Assembly: GCA_965250115.1 (NCBI GenBank)
Contig: CBDFNJ010000002.1
Location: 3,596,001-3,660,000, forward strand
DNA length: 64,000 nt
Origin: CBDFHB01 sp965250115
GTDB lineage: Bacteria; Acidobacteriota; Vicinamibacteria; Marinacidobacterales; SMYC01
Reading direction: 5' to 3'
In this document: piece after piece, positions 35,223 to 43,985 of the stretch
Numbering within the stretch: position 1 is the first letter of the stretch
Layout of the letters: the number at the start of each line of letters is the position of its first letter
Notes under the pieces: generated by a model
What the model saw: only the letters and a program-made list of their open reading frames with translations
Database searches by the model: none
What the model was told of the DNA's origin: nothing
Position numbers and translations under genes: made by a program

Positions 35223-36830
35223 TCAACGGTTGTCCGCTGCTTCTGTGGTCGTCTCCGTTTCGTCCCTGGGGAGAGGTTTTCTCGGGAGCTTCTCGTTCCG
35301 CATCGCCGCATGGTAGACGAACGAGGCCATGATGACGGAGGCCTGCATCAGGTCCTCTTTTCGCAGATGATCGAAGACGTCCATGTTCGTATGGTGCGTG
35401 CGCGTCGAGTAGTCCAGACCGTCCTGAATGAACTCGAATCCGAGCAAGCCCACGGCGTCAAACGATAGGTGGTCCGTTCCCCCCGTGTTTCGGGGACTGG
35501 CGGTCGTCGCGCCGAGGTCGGCGAAAGGCTGGAGCCAGGCCTCGAAGATCGGCGCTACTGCGGCATTACCCTGAGCGTAGATTCCTCGAATCTTGCCGCT
35601 CCCATTGTCCAGGTTGAAATAAGCGGCGAAGCGCGCGTGCTCGGGCTTCAGAGTGAGTGGACCCGAGGCCTCCCTCAGGAAGGAGGGCAAGTTCTTCTTC
35701 CCGGGGTCTTCGGGCTCCGGACGTGAGGCGAAGTGCTCGGACACGTAGGCTCGCGAGCCGCGACGCCCTTGCTCCTCAGCGCTCCAGAGCGCAATGCGGA
35801 TCGATCGACGGGGCTCGGCGGAGACGGCCTTCAGGATGCGGATCGCCTCGAGGACGACTGAGGAGCCGGCGGCGTTGTCAGTGGCGCCGCTTCCACCGTG
35901 CCACGAGTCGAGATGAGCTCCGAGCATCACGATCTCCTCGGCAAGGTCCGTTCCTTGAAAGGCGGCCACGGTGTTGAAAGACCTCGTGTCCTCTTCATGA
36001 AATCGGGCCTCGACGTCGAGCTCGAGCTCGACGGTCTTTTCCTCGTCCAGGAGTCGCACAACCCGGTTGTAGTGTTCTGCCGCCATGGAGAGCGTCGTCA
36101 CGCCGGGGTTCTCGCCGACCTCGTAGGAGCTGTTGCCCGAGACGCGCACGAGCCCGTGGTCATGCGAGCTGCGCTCGATGACCGCGACCGCCCCTTCGGA
36201 AACGAGAAACTCGGCGAGTCGTCGACGCAGACGGTAGGCTCTCATGTAACGCTCGCGAAACTCAGGGCTTCGGCGATCTCTTCCAAACTGGTACTCGGAG
36301 AGAGCCTCGAGCTGGACCTCGGAGTGTCGATGGAACGTCGGCTCCACTCCTTCCGCTACCTCGCGCGGCGCGTCGAAAAACAGGATTTTGCCTAGAAGCT
36401 TCCCGCGGTAGGCGTCGAAATCGTCTTCGGAGTCGATCTCGACCCGCATCGCCTGCGCGCGGACGATGCCATTCGTGCCCGGCGTCCAGGCCTTGGGCAA
36501 GGCGAGCAGGGGTGAGCGCAGCGGGGCCACCATGTGCACCGCCGCGCGGTCGAAGGACCAGCCGCGGCCATGCTCGAAGGGCTCGAGTGCCGCCTCGAGG
36601 CCCCACTCGGCGAGCTTGTCGCGGGTCCACTCGTTGGCCTGCTTCATTTGTGGAGGGCCAGTGAGGCGCGGCCCGATGCCTTCCGTGAGCGCCTACGCAA
36701 TCTCCATGACTCGGGAACGACGAAGCCCTTCATCTCGAATTCGGTTGATCATGTCCAAGTCGACGGGCTCTTGGCAAAGCGCCGTGCTCGCGACCAGGCT
36801 CAGAATCAAACATGTGGTTCTCGTTCGCAT
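35223..36830 (-). pseudogene. Secreted M28-family zinc peptidase with in-frame UAG
   Basis: A reading frame of 535 codons starting at ATG 36830 with a signal peptide (TTCLILSLVASTALCQ) and DMINRIRDEGLRRSRVMEIA, then UAG at 36693-36695, then ALTEGIGPRLTGPPQ and the rest of an M28 aminopeptidase. Zinc-site motifs are intact: GAHLDSWHGGSGATDNAAG, WSAEEQGRRGSRAY and GGTDHLSFDAVGL, with a PA-domain insertion in the N-terminal half. Homologues read VMEx-x-LTD-x-GPRLTG across the stop, so the protein was one piece. Either an amber mutation, an error, or readthrough; the part after UAG alone (from ATG 36647) lacks a signal peptide. Confidence 0.75.
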
Positions 36831-36943
36831 CGCCTGTGCTCCTTTTCCCTCGGCCCGGTAGTTTAGCAAGACTCGCATCCCCCGGGTTGTATCAGGCTTG
36901 TCGGCGTCGAATCGTGGGGTGCTCTCTCCTATAATGACGCCTC

Positions 36944-37999
36944 ATGCGGACCACGATCGTAGGCACCGGAATCTTTCTCCCCGAAACCGTGGTGGACAAC
37001 CGCGCTCTCGGCCGGATCATGGACACGTCGGATGAATGGATCCAGACGCGCACCGGTATTCGCGAGCGGCGTTTTGCCGACCCCGAAAGCGCCACGAGCG
37101 ATATGGCGCTCCCCGCGGCACGAGCGGCGATCGAAGACGCCGGGATGAGCCCCGGCGACATCGACTACGTCGTTCTCGCCACCATGACACCGGATATGTA
37201 CTTTCCGGGGTCGGCTCCCTTCCTTCAGCGCAAGTTGGGCGTCACGGGCGTTCCCTGCCTGGACATCCGCCAGCAGTGTGCGGGATTCCTCTACGGCTTG
37301 CAGGTTGCCGACGCCATGATCCGCTCCCATCAGTACAAAAACGTGCTCGTCGTCGGAGCCGAGGTGCACGCCTGTTTCATGCCTTGGAAGAGCTGGGACG
37401 TGTTACGCGGGGAAAGTGACAAGGCGGTACCGACGGAAGAGTACGAGGTCAATACCGCGACACGCGACCGCTCCGTGATTTTTGGCGACGGTGCCGGCGC
37501 GGTCGTTCTGACACCAACGATGGACGAGGACAAGGGTATCCTCGACATCCTTCTCTACACCGACGGAACCGAGGCCGAAAGGCTCTGTACGCGGGCGGGT
37601 GGCAGCGCCTACCGCCCTTATTTCGACCCGGAGATGACCGCGAGTGGCGACGCCACCCCTTTCGTCGACGGCCGGGAGGTCTACCGCCTCGCCGTACGCC
37701 TGATGCCCCAGGTCGTGAAGGAGATTCTCGCGCGCAACGAGCTGAGTCTCGACGACGTGGCCCTAGTGATCATGCACCAGGCGAACTTGCGCATCAACGA
37801 GGCTGTGCAGCATCGTCTCGGCCTTCCCAGCGACAAGGTATTCAACAACATCGAGCGCTACGGCAATACGACGGCTGGAACGATCCCGATCGCACTGCAC
37901 GAAGCCCGCGAAGCGGGCCGGGTCCGATCCGGCGATCTTCTTTGCCTGGTAGGCCTCGGAAGCGGCCTCAATTGGGGCGCTATCTTGTACCGCTGGTAG
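36944..37999 (+). CDS. 3-oxoacyl-ACP synthase III family protein
   Basis: A 351-residue thiolase-fold KAS III-like enzyme. Catalytic Cys112 in DIRQQCAGFLYGLQ, His in VIMHQANLRINEA and Asn in IERYGNTTAGTIPIAL form the Cys-His-Asn triad of FabH. DEWIQTRTGIRERR is the conserved start region and the end LVGLGSGLNWGAILYRW is typical. It could initiate fatty acid synthesis or act in a secondary route such as OleC-like or beta-ketoacyl condensation; no other fab genes are nearby. It is divergent from the M28 gene. Confidence 0.87.
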   Translation: MRTTIVGTGIFLPETVVDNRALGRIMDTSDEWIQTRTGIRERRFADPESATSDMALPAARAAIEDAGMSPGDIDYVVLATMTPDMYFPGSAPFLQRKLGVTGVPCLDIRQQCAGFLYGLQVADAMIRSHQYKNVLVVGAEVHACFMPWKSWDVLRGESDKAVPTEEYEVNTATRDRSVIFGDGAGAVVLTPTMDEDKGILDILLYTDGTEAERLCTRAGGSAYRPYFDPEMTASGDATPFVDGREVYRLAVRLMPQVVKEILARNELSLDDVALVIMHQANLRINEAVQHRLGLPSDKVFNNIERYGNTTAGTIPIALHEAREAGRVRSGDLLCLVGLGSGLNWGAILYRW

Positions 38000-38028
38000 C
38001 CCGAAAGCCGAAGAAGGCCGACGGAGTT

Positions 38029-39060
38029 TCACAGTGACCAGCCGACCGAGGTGGTGAGACCGAAGTCGTTCTTCTCACCCTGATTCAAGGGGTCGCTGTC
38101 GAAGTTGTGGAAGTAGCCGACTCGGAAGAAGAAATCGTCGATGATCTCCCAGCTCGTGTCGATATCGAAATCGAACCGGACGCGTCCCCATTGAGAGACA
38201 CTAGGAAAGACAATGAATGTCGAGCGCAGATCGAGAGCCCTGACGTCGAACACATCGAGGTCCAAGCCGCCGAAAGCTTCCGCGCTGTCCGACGTAGGAA
38301 TATCGGGGTCTTGATAGTTCTCGTTCGTCCAGGCGGCCCCGAATGAACTCGAGAGAGAGAGTTCCTGGGTGCGCTTGAGGTAGGCGCCCAGACCGCCGTA
38401 GAGCGTCGAGCGCAGATCGAGCTGTTGCTCGTCGTTCATCAAAAGGCGTGCTGCCCCGAGCGCAAACCAGCGATCGGTCAGGAATCGGCGGTAGCTACCA
38501 CCGATGTTGGTCCTCCGGGTGTCATCTGCGATGTCCAGGAGATTCTGGAGGGTGTCGAACCCGGCGTTCCCGATCCAGTTCTCTTCCGTGTAGCTGACGT
38601 TGCTCCGAAGCGTGAGCTGCTGATTGTTGTTCGCTTTCGTGAAGGTATAGCCGAAATCGACACCCACGCCGATCCGCCCGAGAAAATCGGTCTCCACGGG
38701 CTCGACCGAGACCAGCTCGACGGAAGGCACGCGCACTTCACCCGAGTCCGCGGCGATGACAACGGAGTCGGGGTCTTCGGGATCCGTCTTGAACGAGCCC
38801 GCGAGACGCATCCCTACAGAAGTCTCGAAGACATAGCGCTCCGCGGTCTCGACCCGCTCGACCTGGCCCCAGTCGATAACGAAAACGCTTTCGGCATAAT
38901 CGGTGTCGAAGTGAAGGTCTCCACCGCTGAGCTTTTTGACCTCCCCGGTGAGTCGATCTCCGTTCTTGAGAACCAGAACGTCCTGCGCGGACGAAACTCG
39001 AGAAACCGCAGTCGCGAGAATTACCGTACCAACAAGAGCAACAATACCCTGTGCTTTCAT
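38029..39060 (-). CDS. DUF481 outer-membrane-like protein
   Basis: A 343-residue protein with a signal peptide (IVALVGTVILATAVSRVSS) and an N-terminal SH3-like VLVLKNGDRLTGEVKKLSGG domain, then a DUF481 beta-barrel-like region (VGVDFGYTFTKANNNQQLTL, TRRTNIGGSYRRFLTDRWF) ending in FGLTTSVGWSL, a classical C-terminal outer-membrane strand. Start ATG 39060 is the first Met before the leader. It is the last gene of an apparent run EF-hand-like / TAXI / DUF481, with 13 nt to the TAXI stop. Function in this group is unknown. Confidence 0.85.
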   Translation of the reverse strand: MKAQGIVALVGTVILATAVSRVSSAQDVLVLKNGDRLTGEVKKLSGGDLHFDTDYAESVFVIDWGQVERVETAERYVFETSVGMRLAGSFKTDPEDPDSVVIAADSGEVRVPSVELVSVEPVETDFLGRIGVGVDFGYTFTKANNNQQLTLRSNVSYTEENWIGNAGFDTLQNLLDIADDTRRTNIGGSYRRFLTDRWFALGAARLLMNDEQQLDLRSTLYGGLGAYLKRTQELSLSSSFGAAWTNENYQDPDIPTSDSAEAFGGLDLDVFDVRALDLRSTFIVFPSVSQWGRVRFDFDIDTSWEIIDDFFFRVGYFHNFDSDPLNQGEKNDFGLTTSVGWSL

Positions 39061-39073
39061 GAAAAGGTCCTTC

Positions 39074-40330
39074 TCATTGAGAACTGGCATTGAGAGTGGC
39101 GAGATCATGCTGAAGCTCTTTCAGTTGCTCCCGGGCCTCTTGAACCAGAGTGACAAAAATGCGAAAACTCTCGTCCGCCGCGAGCCTCTCCTTGATGAGT
39201 AGCTCGAAGGCTTCATCCTGCAGACGCCTGAGTCGCGCCATCGCAGCCTCGACTTCTTCGACGGACTTGGCCTGCAAACCCGCTGAACGCGCCTCCATGA
39301 CCGAGACATAGTATCTATCGATTCGGCCTTTCCGGCGACGCATTCTCCACCGCGCCAGAGCAAGGAGACCGCTGGCACAGGCAATGAACACCGTGAACGA
39401 GACACCCGCGAGCTCGGCGTAGCGCTCCAGGAGACCCGGCTCGTTCCGGTCCAAATACTCCCTCGCCCCATCGTGGAGCGGAAAAGTCAGCGTTCCCTGG
39501 TCGAAATCGCCCGATATCGTTTGCACGATGAGCGGACTCACGGCACCGAGGGCTCGCTTGTGCTCGAAGACCGTTCTGGCCAGATCGTAGATGTCCACGT
39601 CTGGGACGTCGGCGCGAGCCACAAGGAAGTTGTCTACCCGCAGCGTGGCCACGGGTTCCGGATTGCCCGCGCCATAGAAGCGTTTCGGAATGATGTAGGG
39701 CGGCATTTGTGGGAACCGCGCCGACAGACCTTCCACGATGGAGCCGCGGCCGATCTCCTCTGGCCGATCGATGACATAGAACTCGTAGTGGTCCGCGATC
39801 TCGTCGGAAACGGCTGCATCGAGCATGCCGAACACGATGACGACGTCAGGTGGTGCAACCTCCCGGCTCTCGACGATGGTGTAGGCATCCGACGACAGGC
39901 CCGCCTCGGCACGGATGAGGTCCACGAACCACTCGGACAGGCCGCCTCGTGCACCGAGCCAGACCCGTTTCCCCTCGACGAGCTCGCGGAAGTTTTGGGG
40001 AGCTATCCCCTTCTCGTGGAGGACATGGAGGACACTCGGAAACAGTGGGACCACCGTCCGAACCCCACCCTGGAAGGGCACGCTGTTCTCGACGATGGTC
40101 AAGTCCGCTTTGCCGCGGCGGACGCGCTCGAGGTTTCGTACCGAACCTTCGCCCTCCGCGAGCTCGAGCTCGAAATCACCGGCTTCACGAGCGAGGACCG
40201 CGAGCTCGCGCGCAATCGCCTCCCCTTTGGAGTCGGGAGTTACGACGATTGAGAGCTGACGCCGAGAGCAGCTCGGCGTCAGCCAGAGAAGAAGAACGAG
40301 CGCCAATAGACGACCCACGCTCGTGCTCAA
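39074..40330 (-). CDS. TAXI-family TRAP solute-binding protein with C-terminal membrane/coiled-coil extension
   Basis: About 418 residues from TTG 40330 (GTG 40318 is an alternative). A lipoprotein-like leader (LLALVLLLWLTPSCS) precedes a TAXI solute-binding domain (GKADLTIVENSVPF, GKRVWLGARGGLSEWFVDL, FMP-like loop IVFGMLDAAVSDEI). Unusually, this is followed by a transmembrane helix (AGVSFTVFIACASGLLALA) and a cytoplasmic-looking charged coiled coil (EEVEAAMARLRRLQDEAF, REQLKELQHDLAT). TAXI proteins normally feed a TRAP permease, but none is nearby; a sensor role is possible. Confidence 0.75.
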   Translation of the reverse strand: MSTSVGRLLALVLLLWLTPSCSRRQLSIVVTPDSKGEAIARELAVLAREAGDFELELAEGEGSVRNLERVRRGKADLTIVENSVPFQGGVRTVVPLFPSVLHVLHEKGIAPQNFRELVEGKRVWLGARGGLSEWFVDLIRAEAGLSSDAYTIVESREVAPPDVVIVFGMLDAAVSDEIADHYEFYVIDRPEEIGRGSIVEGLSARFPQMPPYIIPKRFYGAGNPEPVATLRVDNFLVARADVPDVDIYDLARTVFEHKRALGAVSPLIVQTISGDFDQGTLTFPLHDGAREYLDRNEPGLLERYAELAGVSFTVFIACASGLLALARWRMRRRKGRIDRYYVSVMEARSAGLQAKSVEEVEAAMARLRRLQDEAFELLIKERLAADESFRIFVTLVQEAREQLKELQHDLATLNASSQ

Positions 40331-40346
40331 TCGGTCCCTAGAAAGC

Positions 40347-40613
40347 CTATTGCGTCGCGGCCCACTTCCTGACTTCTGTACGAAACCAGGCATCCGCTTC
40401 CACCGTAAAATTGTAGTTCTCACGGATGTACTTCATGGTGTCTTTCTCGACATCCGTATAGGCGTCGGCATCGGCCACTGCGCCGAAGAGCGCTTTCGCG
40501 TCCTCAATCGAGATTCGTCCATCTCCGGTACCGGCCACGGCGCCGTCGGCAAGCTCGATGAGCTTTCGGTCACACTTCACTCCGTCCATCTCAACATAGT
40601 AGTCTTCTGCCAT
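40347..40613 (-). CDS. Small EF-hand-like protein
   Basis: An 88-residue acidic protein. It contains GTGDGRISIEDAKALF, resembling an EF-hand loop (D-G-x-I-x-x-x-E/D), then YTDVEKDTMKYIRENYNFT and a C-terminal ADAWFRTEVRKWAATQ helix. A ribosome site AGGAGG lies about 4-8 nt before the ATG (minus strand). It is the first gene of the run leading to TAXI and DUF481, with 16 nt to the TAXI start. Function unknown. Confidence 0.75.
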   Translation of the reverse strand: MAEDYYVEMDGVKCDRKLIELADGAVAGTGDGRISIEDAKALFGAVADADAYTDVEKDTMKYIRENYNFTVEADAWFRTEVRKWAATQ

Positions 40614-40846
40614 TAGTTCCTCCTATTGACTCACAACATATTGAACTTGTTGCCCGATTCGCCAGCATCTTTCTGAGGAAAAGAGGCGGGGGACAGCTGC
40701 CACGCCTGGGCTACTCCCGGCTTCAACACCCCACACTCGGTGAAGATAGCTGCAACGGCCAAGAACCACATGGGCTGTTACGACCCGAAACCGGGCCCAT
40801 TTCGCCGGTCTCTGTCACAATGAGGCGGTCAGATGAGGGAGAGATC

Positions 40847-42634
40847 ATGAAATCACCTACCGCACCGTTCAAGAAACTCAGAGACTACATTTTCAGGGTC
40901 TACGCGGATTCGTGTGGGTAAGTCCTGACGGAAAAACAGTGTAACTCATTGTGTGGAAAAGGTATCGAGTACTTCATCAGGTGCTGAGAAGTGGTCCATT
41001 TTTAGGATAGGCTAACCGAGTGAAAAATTCCCAGTCGATCCGCTCGCTGTTTGCGCTGCCAGGTTTCGTGGTGTGCCGGATTGAAGGGTCTATTCGGTGA
41101 CCGATACGCCCGCGTCATCCAGCTCAAGAGGCGAAAAAAACAGCTGTGCGCTCTTACTGTGGGCAACGGTGCCGGGGGCGCTATGACAAGCAAGTGTGCC
41201 GGGTCCGCGACCTGTCGTTGGCAGGCTGGCGGATCTATCTGGAATACGAGCGTTGGCGCGTCAACTGTCCTGGGTGCGGCGGTTTGCATGTAGAACACCT
41301 GGACTGGCTGGCGAACAACTCGCGCTACACCTAGCGTTTTGCGACGCATGTGGGCAAGCTGTGCCGGACAAGGCGGTGGCCGAGATGGAACGTCTGCGCC
41401 TCCTAGTTGAAGGGGTCAACAACAAAATCCGTGTGCTGCAACGACGCGCCTACGGCTATCGCGACGAGGAATATCTCAAGCTGAAGATCGTGGCGGCATT
41501 CCTTCCGCCATTACCCAGAAATGCCGTCTTCAACCCACACGAATCCGCGTAGACCCCATTTTCAAGGCCTGGCAACACTTGACCGCGGAGTGGCGGCCCC
41601 TGGTGGAGAAACCTCTCCCGCCGGAAGAGCTCGATGTTCTCATGCACCAGGCCTCGATCCCCTCCTGGGGATTCTTCTTCATGCTGGTGCTCTCGAGCGC
41701 CATCGCGACGCTTGGGCTCCTTTCCAACAGCGCCCCCGCCATCATCGGAGCCATGATTATCGCACCGCTCATGGCGCCGATTCTCGGCCTGTCCTACGGA
41801 ATCGTCGCCTTCGATAGGCAACAAATCATCCGCTCGGCCGTGACGGTAGTCCTGGGGGCGTTCGTCGTCGTCCTGTTCGCCTACCTGAGCACGGCCTTCA
41901 TCGGACTCGGAATCGCGGGCTCGGAGATTTTGAGCCGGACCGTGCCGACGCTCCTGGACCTCGGCGTCGCCATGGCCGCGGGAGCTGCCGCGGCCTTTGC
42001 CTACAGCCGGAAGAGCATCACCAACTCCATCGCGGGCGTCGCTATCGCGGTGGCGCTCGTTCCGCCCCTCGCCGTCACCGGAGTCGGCCTCGCGCTCGGC
42101 CGTCGCGCCTCGGCAGATGTCGGACTGTCTCTGTCGGAGATCGGACTCTACTCCGGAGGCACCGATATCGCGAGCGGTGCCTTCATTTTGTTTCTCACGA
42201 ACCTCGCGGGCATCATCCTCGTCGCCGGGGCCGTCCTCGTCGCTCAACGCTACGGTGATTGGCGAAAGGCCTCCCTGGGACTCTTCCTCGTGGCGGTGGT
42301 GTCCATGCTCCTCATGGAGCCCCTTGGCGAGTCGCTTCTCCGTTTGGTCGTCAAGAGCCGGACGATCCGAATGATCGCGACGCTTCCCACAGTCCGTCCT
42401 GATTTGTTCGACGGCCGTGGTCGCATCGATTCCTTGAACGTCACCTATCGCGACGCCCTGCTCCACGTCGATATCGACGGCATCGTGCCCCGAGACGACC
42501 TCTCCAGGATGCAGGAAGCGATCGACCTTCTACAGCAATACCTATCGGAGTCGCTGGGCGAGCCGATCGTCATCGAGGTGGACGCTATCCCATTGGATTC
42601 GTTTCATTTCCGTTCGAGCGCTCTTGAGAAGTGA
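40847..42634 (+). pseudogene. DUF389 membrane protein interrupted by an ISL3-type mini-element
   Basis: Begins at ATG 40847 after an AGGGAGAG ribosome site: KSPTAPFKKLRDYIF, cut after 16-17 codons by copy 3 of the mini-element. Beyond it the frame resumes KAWQHLTAEWRPLVEK and continues as a DUF389 protein with transmembrane segments (GFFFMLVLSSAIATLGLL, SAPAIIGAMIIAPLMAPI, GVAIAVALVPPLAVTG) and a soluble tail. With the element and one duplication removed it is a 372-residue protein. The downstream part may still be expressed from an internal start, since nearly all membrane segments lie beyond the insertion. DUF389 has no established function. Confidence 0.8.
40896..41556 (+). mobile_element. 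ISL3-type non-autonomous element, copy 3 (661 bp)
   Basis: Same 661-bp element, identical 23-bp terminal repeats and the same internal deletion and UAG as copies 1 and 2. Target duplication CATTTTCA at 40888-40895 and 41557-41564. Differences are isolated (GCGC for GTGC in the zinc-finger region, GAGAAG for GAAAAG in the left leader). Confidence 0.9.
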
Positions 42635-42730
42635 CTTTTTGCGTTGTCTGTATTCGAGGATAAGATTATGTGGCCGTGGAACGACACGCCGTAACGTGAA
42701 CCAAACACTGTTCGAAAGAAGAGGGTAGCA

Positions 42731-43978
42731 ATGGCAAAGGCCTTGGAGGGTGTTCGAATCCTCGATATGACTCACGTACAGTCGGGACCGACCTGCACGC
42801 AGATTCTGGCATGGTTCGGCGCCGACGTCATCAAGATCGAACGACCCGGCGCTGGCGACGCGACGCGCGGCCAGTTGCGCGATATTCCGAACGTGGACAG
42901 CCTCTACTTCACCATGCTGAACGCAAACAAGCGCAGCGTCACACTGAATCCGAAGACGGAGATCGGAAACAAGATCTTCGCCAAGCTCATCGAGGCATGC
43001 GACGTGATGGTGGAGAACTTCGCGCCCGGGGCGATCGATCGCATGGGCTTTTCATGGCAGAAGATCCAGGAGATCAACCCGCGCATGATCTACGCCTCGG
43101 TCAAGGGATTCGGCCCCGGGCCTTACGCGGACTGCAAGGTTTACGAGAACGTCGCCCAGTGCACCGGTGGGGCAGCGTCGACCACCGGTGAGATCGACAG
43201 CGTTCCGCTGGTTACCGGTGCGCAGATCGGCGATTCCGGAACCGGCATCCATCTCGTGGCGGGCATCCTCGCCGCCCTGTTTCAGCGCGAGAGGAGCGGG
43301 ATGGGCCAGCGCGTGGAGTGCGCCATGCAGGACGCCGTGCTGAACCTCTGTCGCGTGAAGCTTCGCGACCAGCAGCGTCTCGCGCATGGGCCGCTCACGG
43401 AGTATCCGCAATATCCCAACGGGACGTTCGGCGACGCGGTACCGCGGGCCGGCAATGCTTCCGGCGGAGGCCACCCAGGCTGGATCGTGAAATGCAAAGG
43501 CTGGGAGACGGATCCGGACGCCTACATCTACATGATCACCCAGGTAAACGCCTTCCCCGCGCTCGCCAAGGCCATCGGTCACGAAGATTGGCTCGACGAT
43601 CCGGAATGGAATACGCCCAAGGCACGGCTCCCGAAACTCGATCAGGTTTTCGGCGAAATCGAGAAATGGACCATGACTAAGGACAAGATGGAGGTCATGA
43701 ACACTCTCAACCCGCTGAACGTGCCGTGCGGCCCGGTCCTTTCCATGAAAGAGATCGCCGCCGAGCCGGCGTTACGCAATACCGGAACCGTGGTCGAGGT
43801 GGATCATCCCGAGCGCGGCAAGTATCTGACGGTGGGCAACCCGATCAAGCTCTCGGACTCTCCCGCGGAGGTCGAACGGGCGCCGCTCCTGGGCGAGCAT
43901 ACCCAAGAGGTTTTGAAGACCGTTCTCGGCCTCGACGACAAGGACATCGAAACCGCGCGCGAGCAGGGCGCGATCTAA
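42731..43978 (+). CDS. frc: Formyl-CoA:oxalate CoA-transferase (class III CoA-transferase)
   Basis: A 415-residue CaiB/BaiF enzyme that moves CoA from formyl-CoA to oxalate. It tracks the Oxalobacter enzyme closely by recall: HVQSGPTCTQILAWFGADVIKIERPG, NVDSLYFTMLNANKRSVTL, NFAPGAIDRMGFSWQKIQ, VYENVAQCTGGAAST, IGDSGTGIHLVAGI (catalytic Asp), RDQQRLAHG, and PGWIVKCKGWETDPDAYIY. Start ATG 42731 follows an AGAGG-like site. The usual partner, oxalyl-CoA decarboxylase, is not in this window; the next gene, 7 nt later, is a reductase-like protein. Confidence 0.85.
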   Translation: MAKALEGVRILDMTHVQSGPTCTQILAWFGADVIKIERPGAGDATRGQLRDIPNVDSLYFTMLNANKRSVTLNPKTEIGNKIFAKLIEACDVMVENFAPGAIDRMGFSWQKIQEINPRMIYASVKGFGPGPYADCKVYENVAQCTGGAASTTGEIDSVPLVTGAQIGDSGTGIHLVAGILAALFQRERSGMGQRVECAMQDAVLNLCRVKLRDQQRLAHGPLTEYPQYPNGTFGDAVPRAGNASGGGHPGWIVKCKGWETDPDAYIYMITQVNAFPALAKAIGHEDWLDDPEWNTPKARLPKLDQVFGEIEKWTMTKDKMEVMNTLNPLNVPCGPVLSMKEIAAEPALRNTGTVVEVDHPERGKYLTVGNPIKLSDSPAEVERAPLLGEHTQEVLKTVLGLDDKDIETAREQGAI

Positions 43979-43985
43979 CGGGCTC

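Noticed and set aside
20451..36695. Genome-wide recoding of UAG as a sense codon
   Set aside because: UAG terminates dapD, rfbB, the proline-racemase relative, the DUF4388 gene and others in this window, so isolated nonsense changes or errors explain the two internal codons better.
18795..41556. Treating the ISL3-type copies as complete insertion sequences
   Set aside because: The transposase lacks its whole DDE region and has an internal UAG and frameshifts; at 661 bp they are about half the usual ISL3 length.
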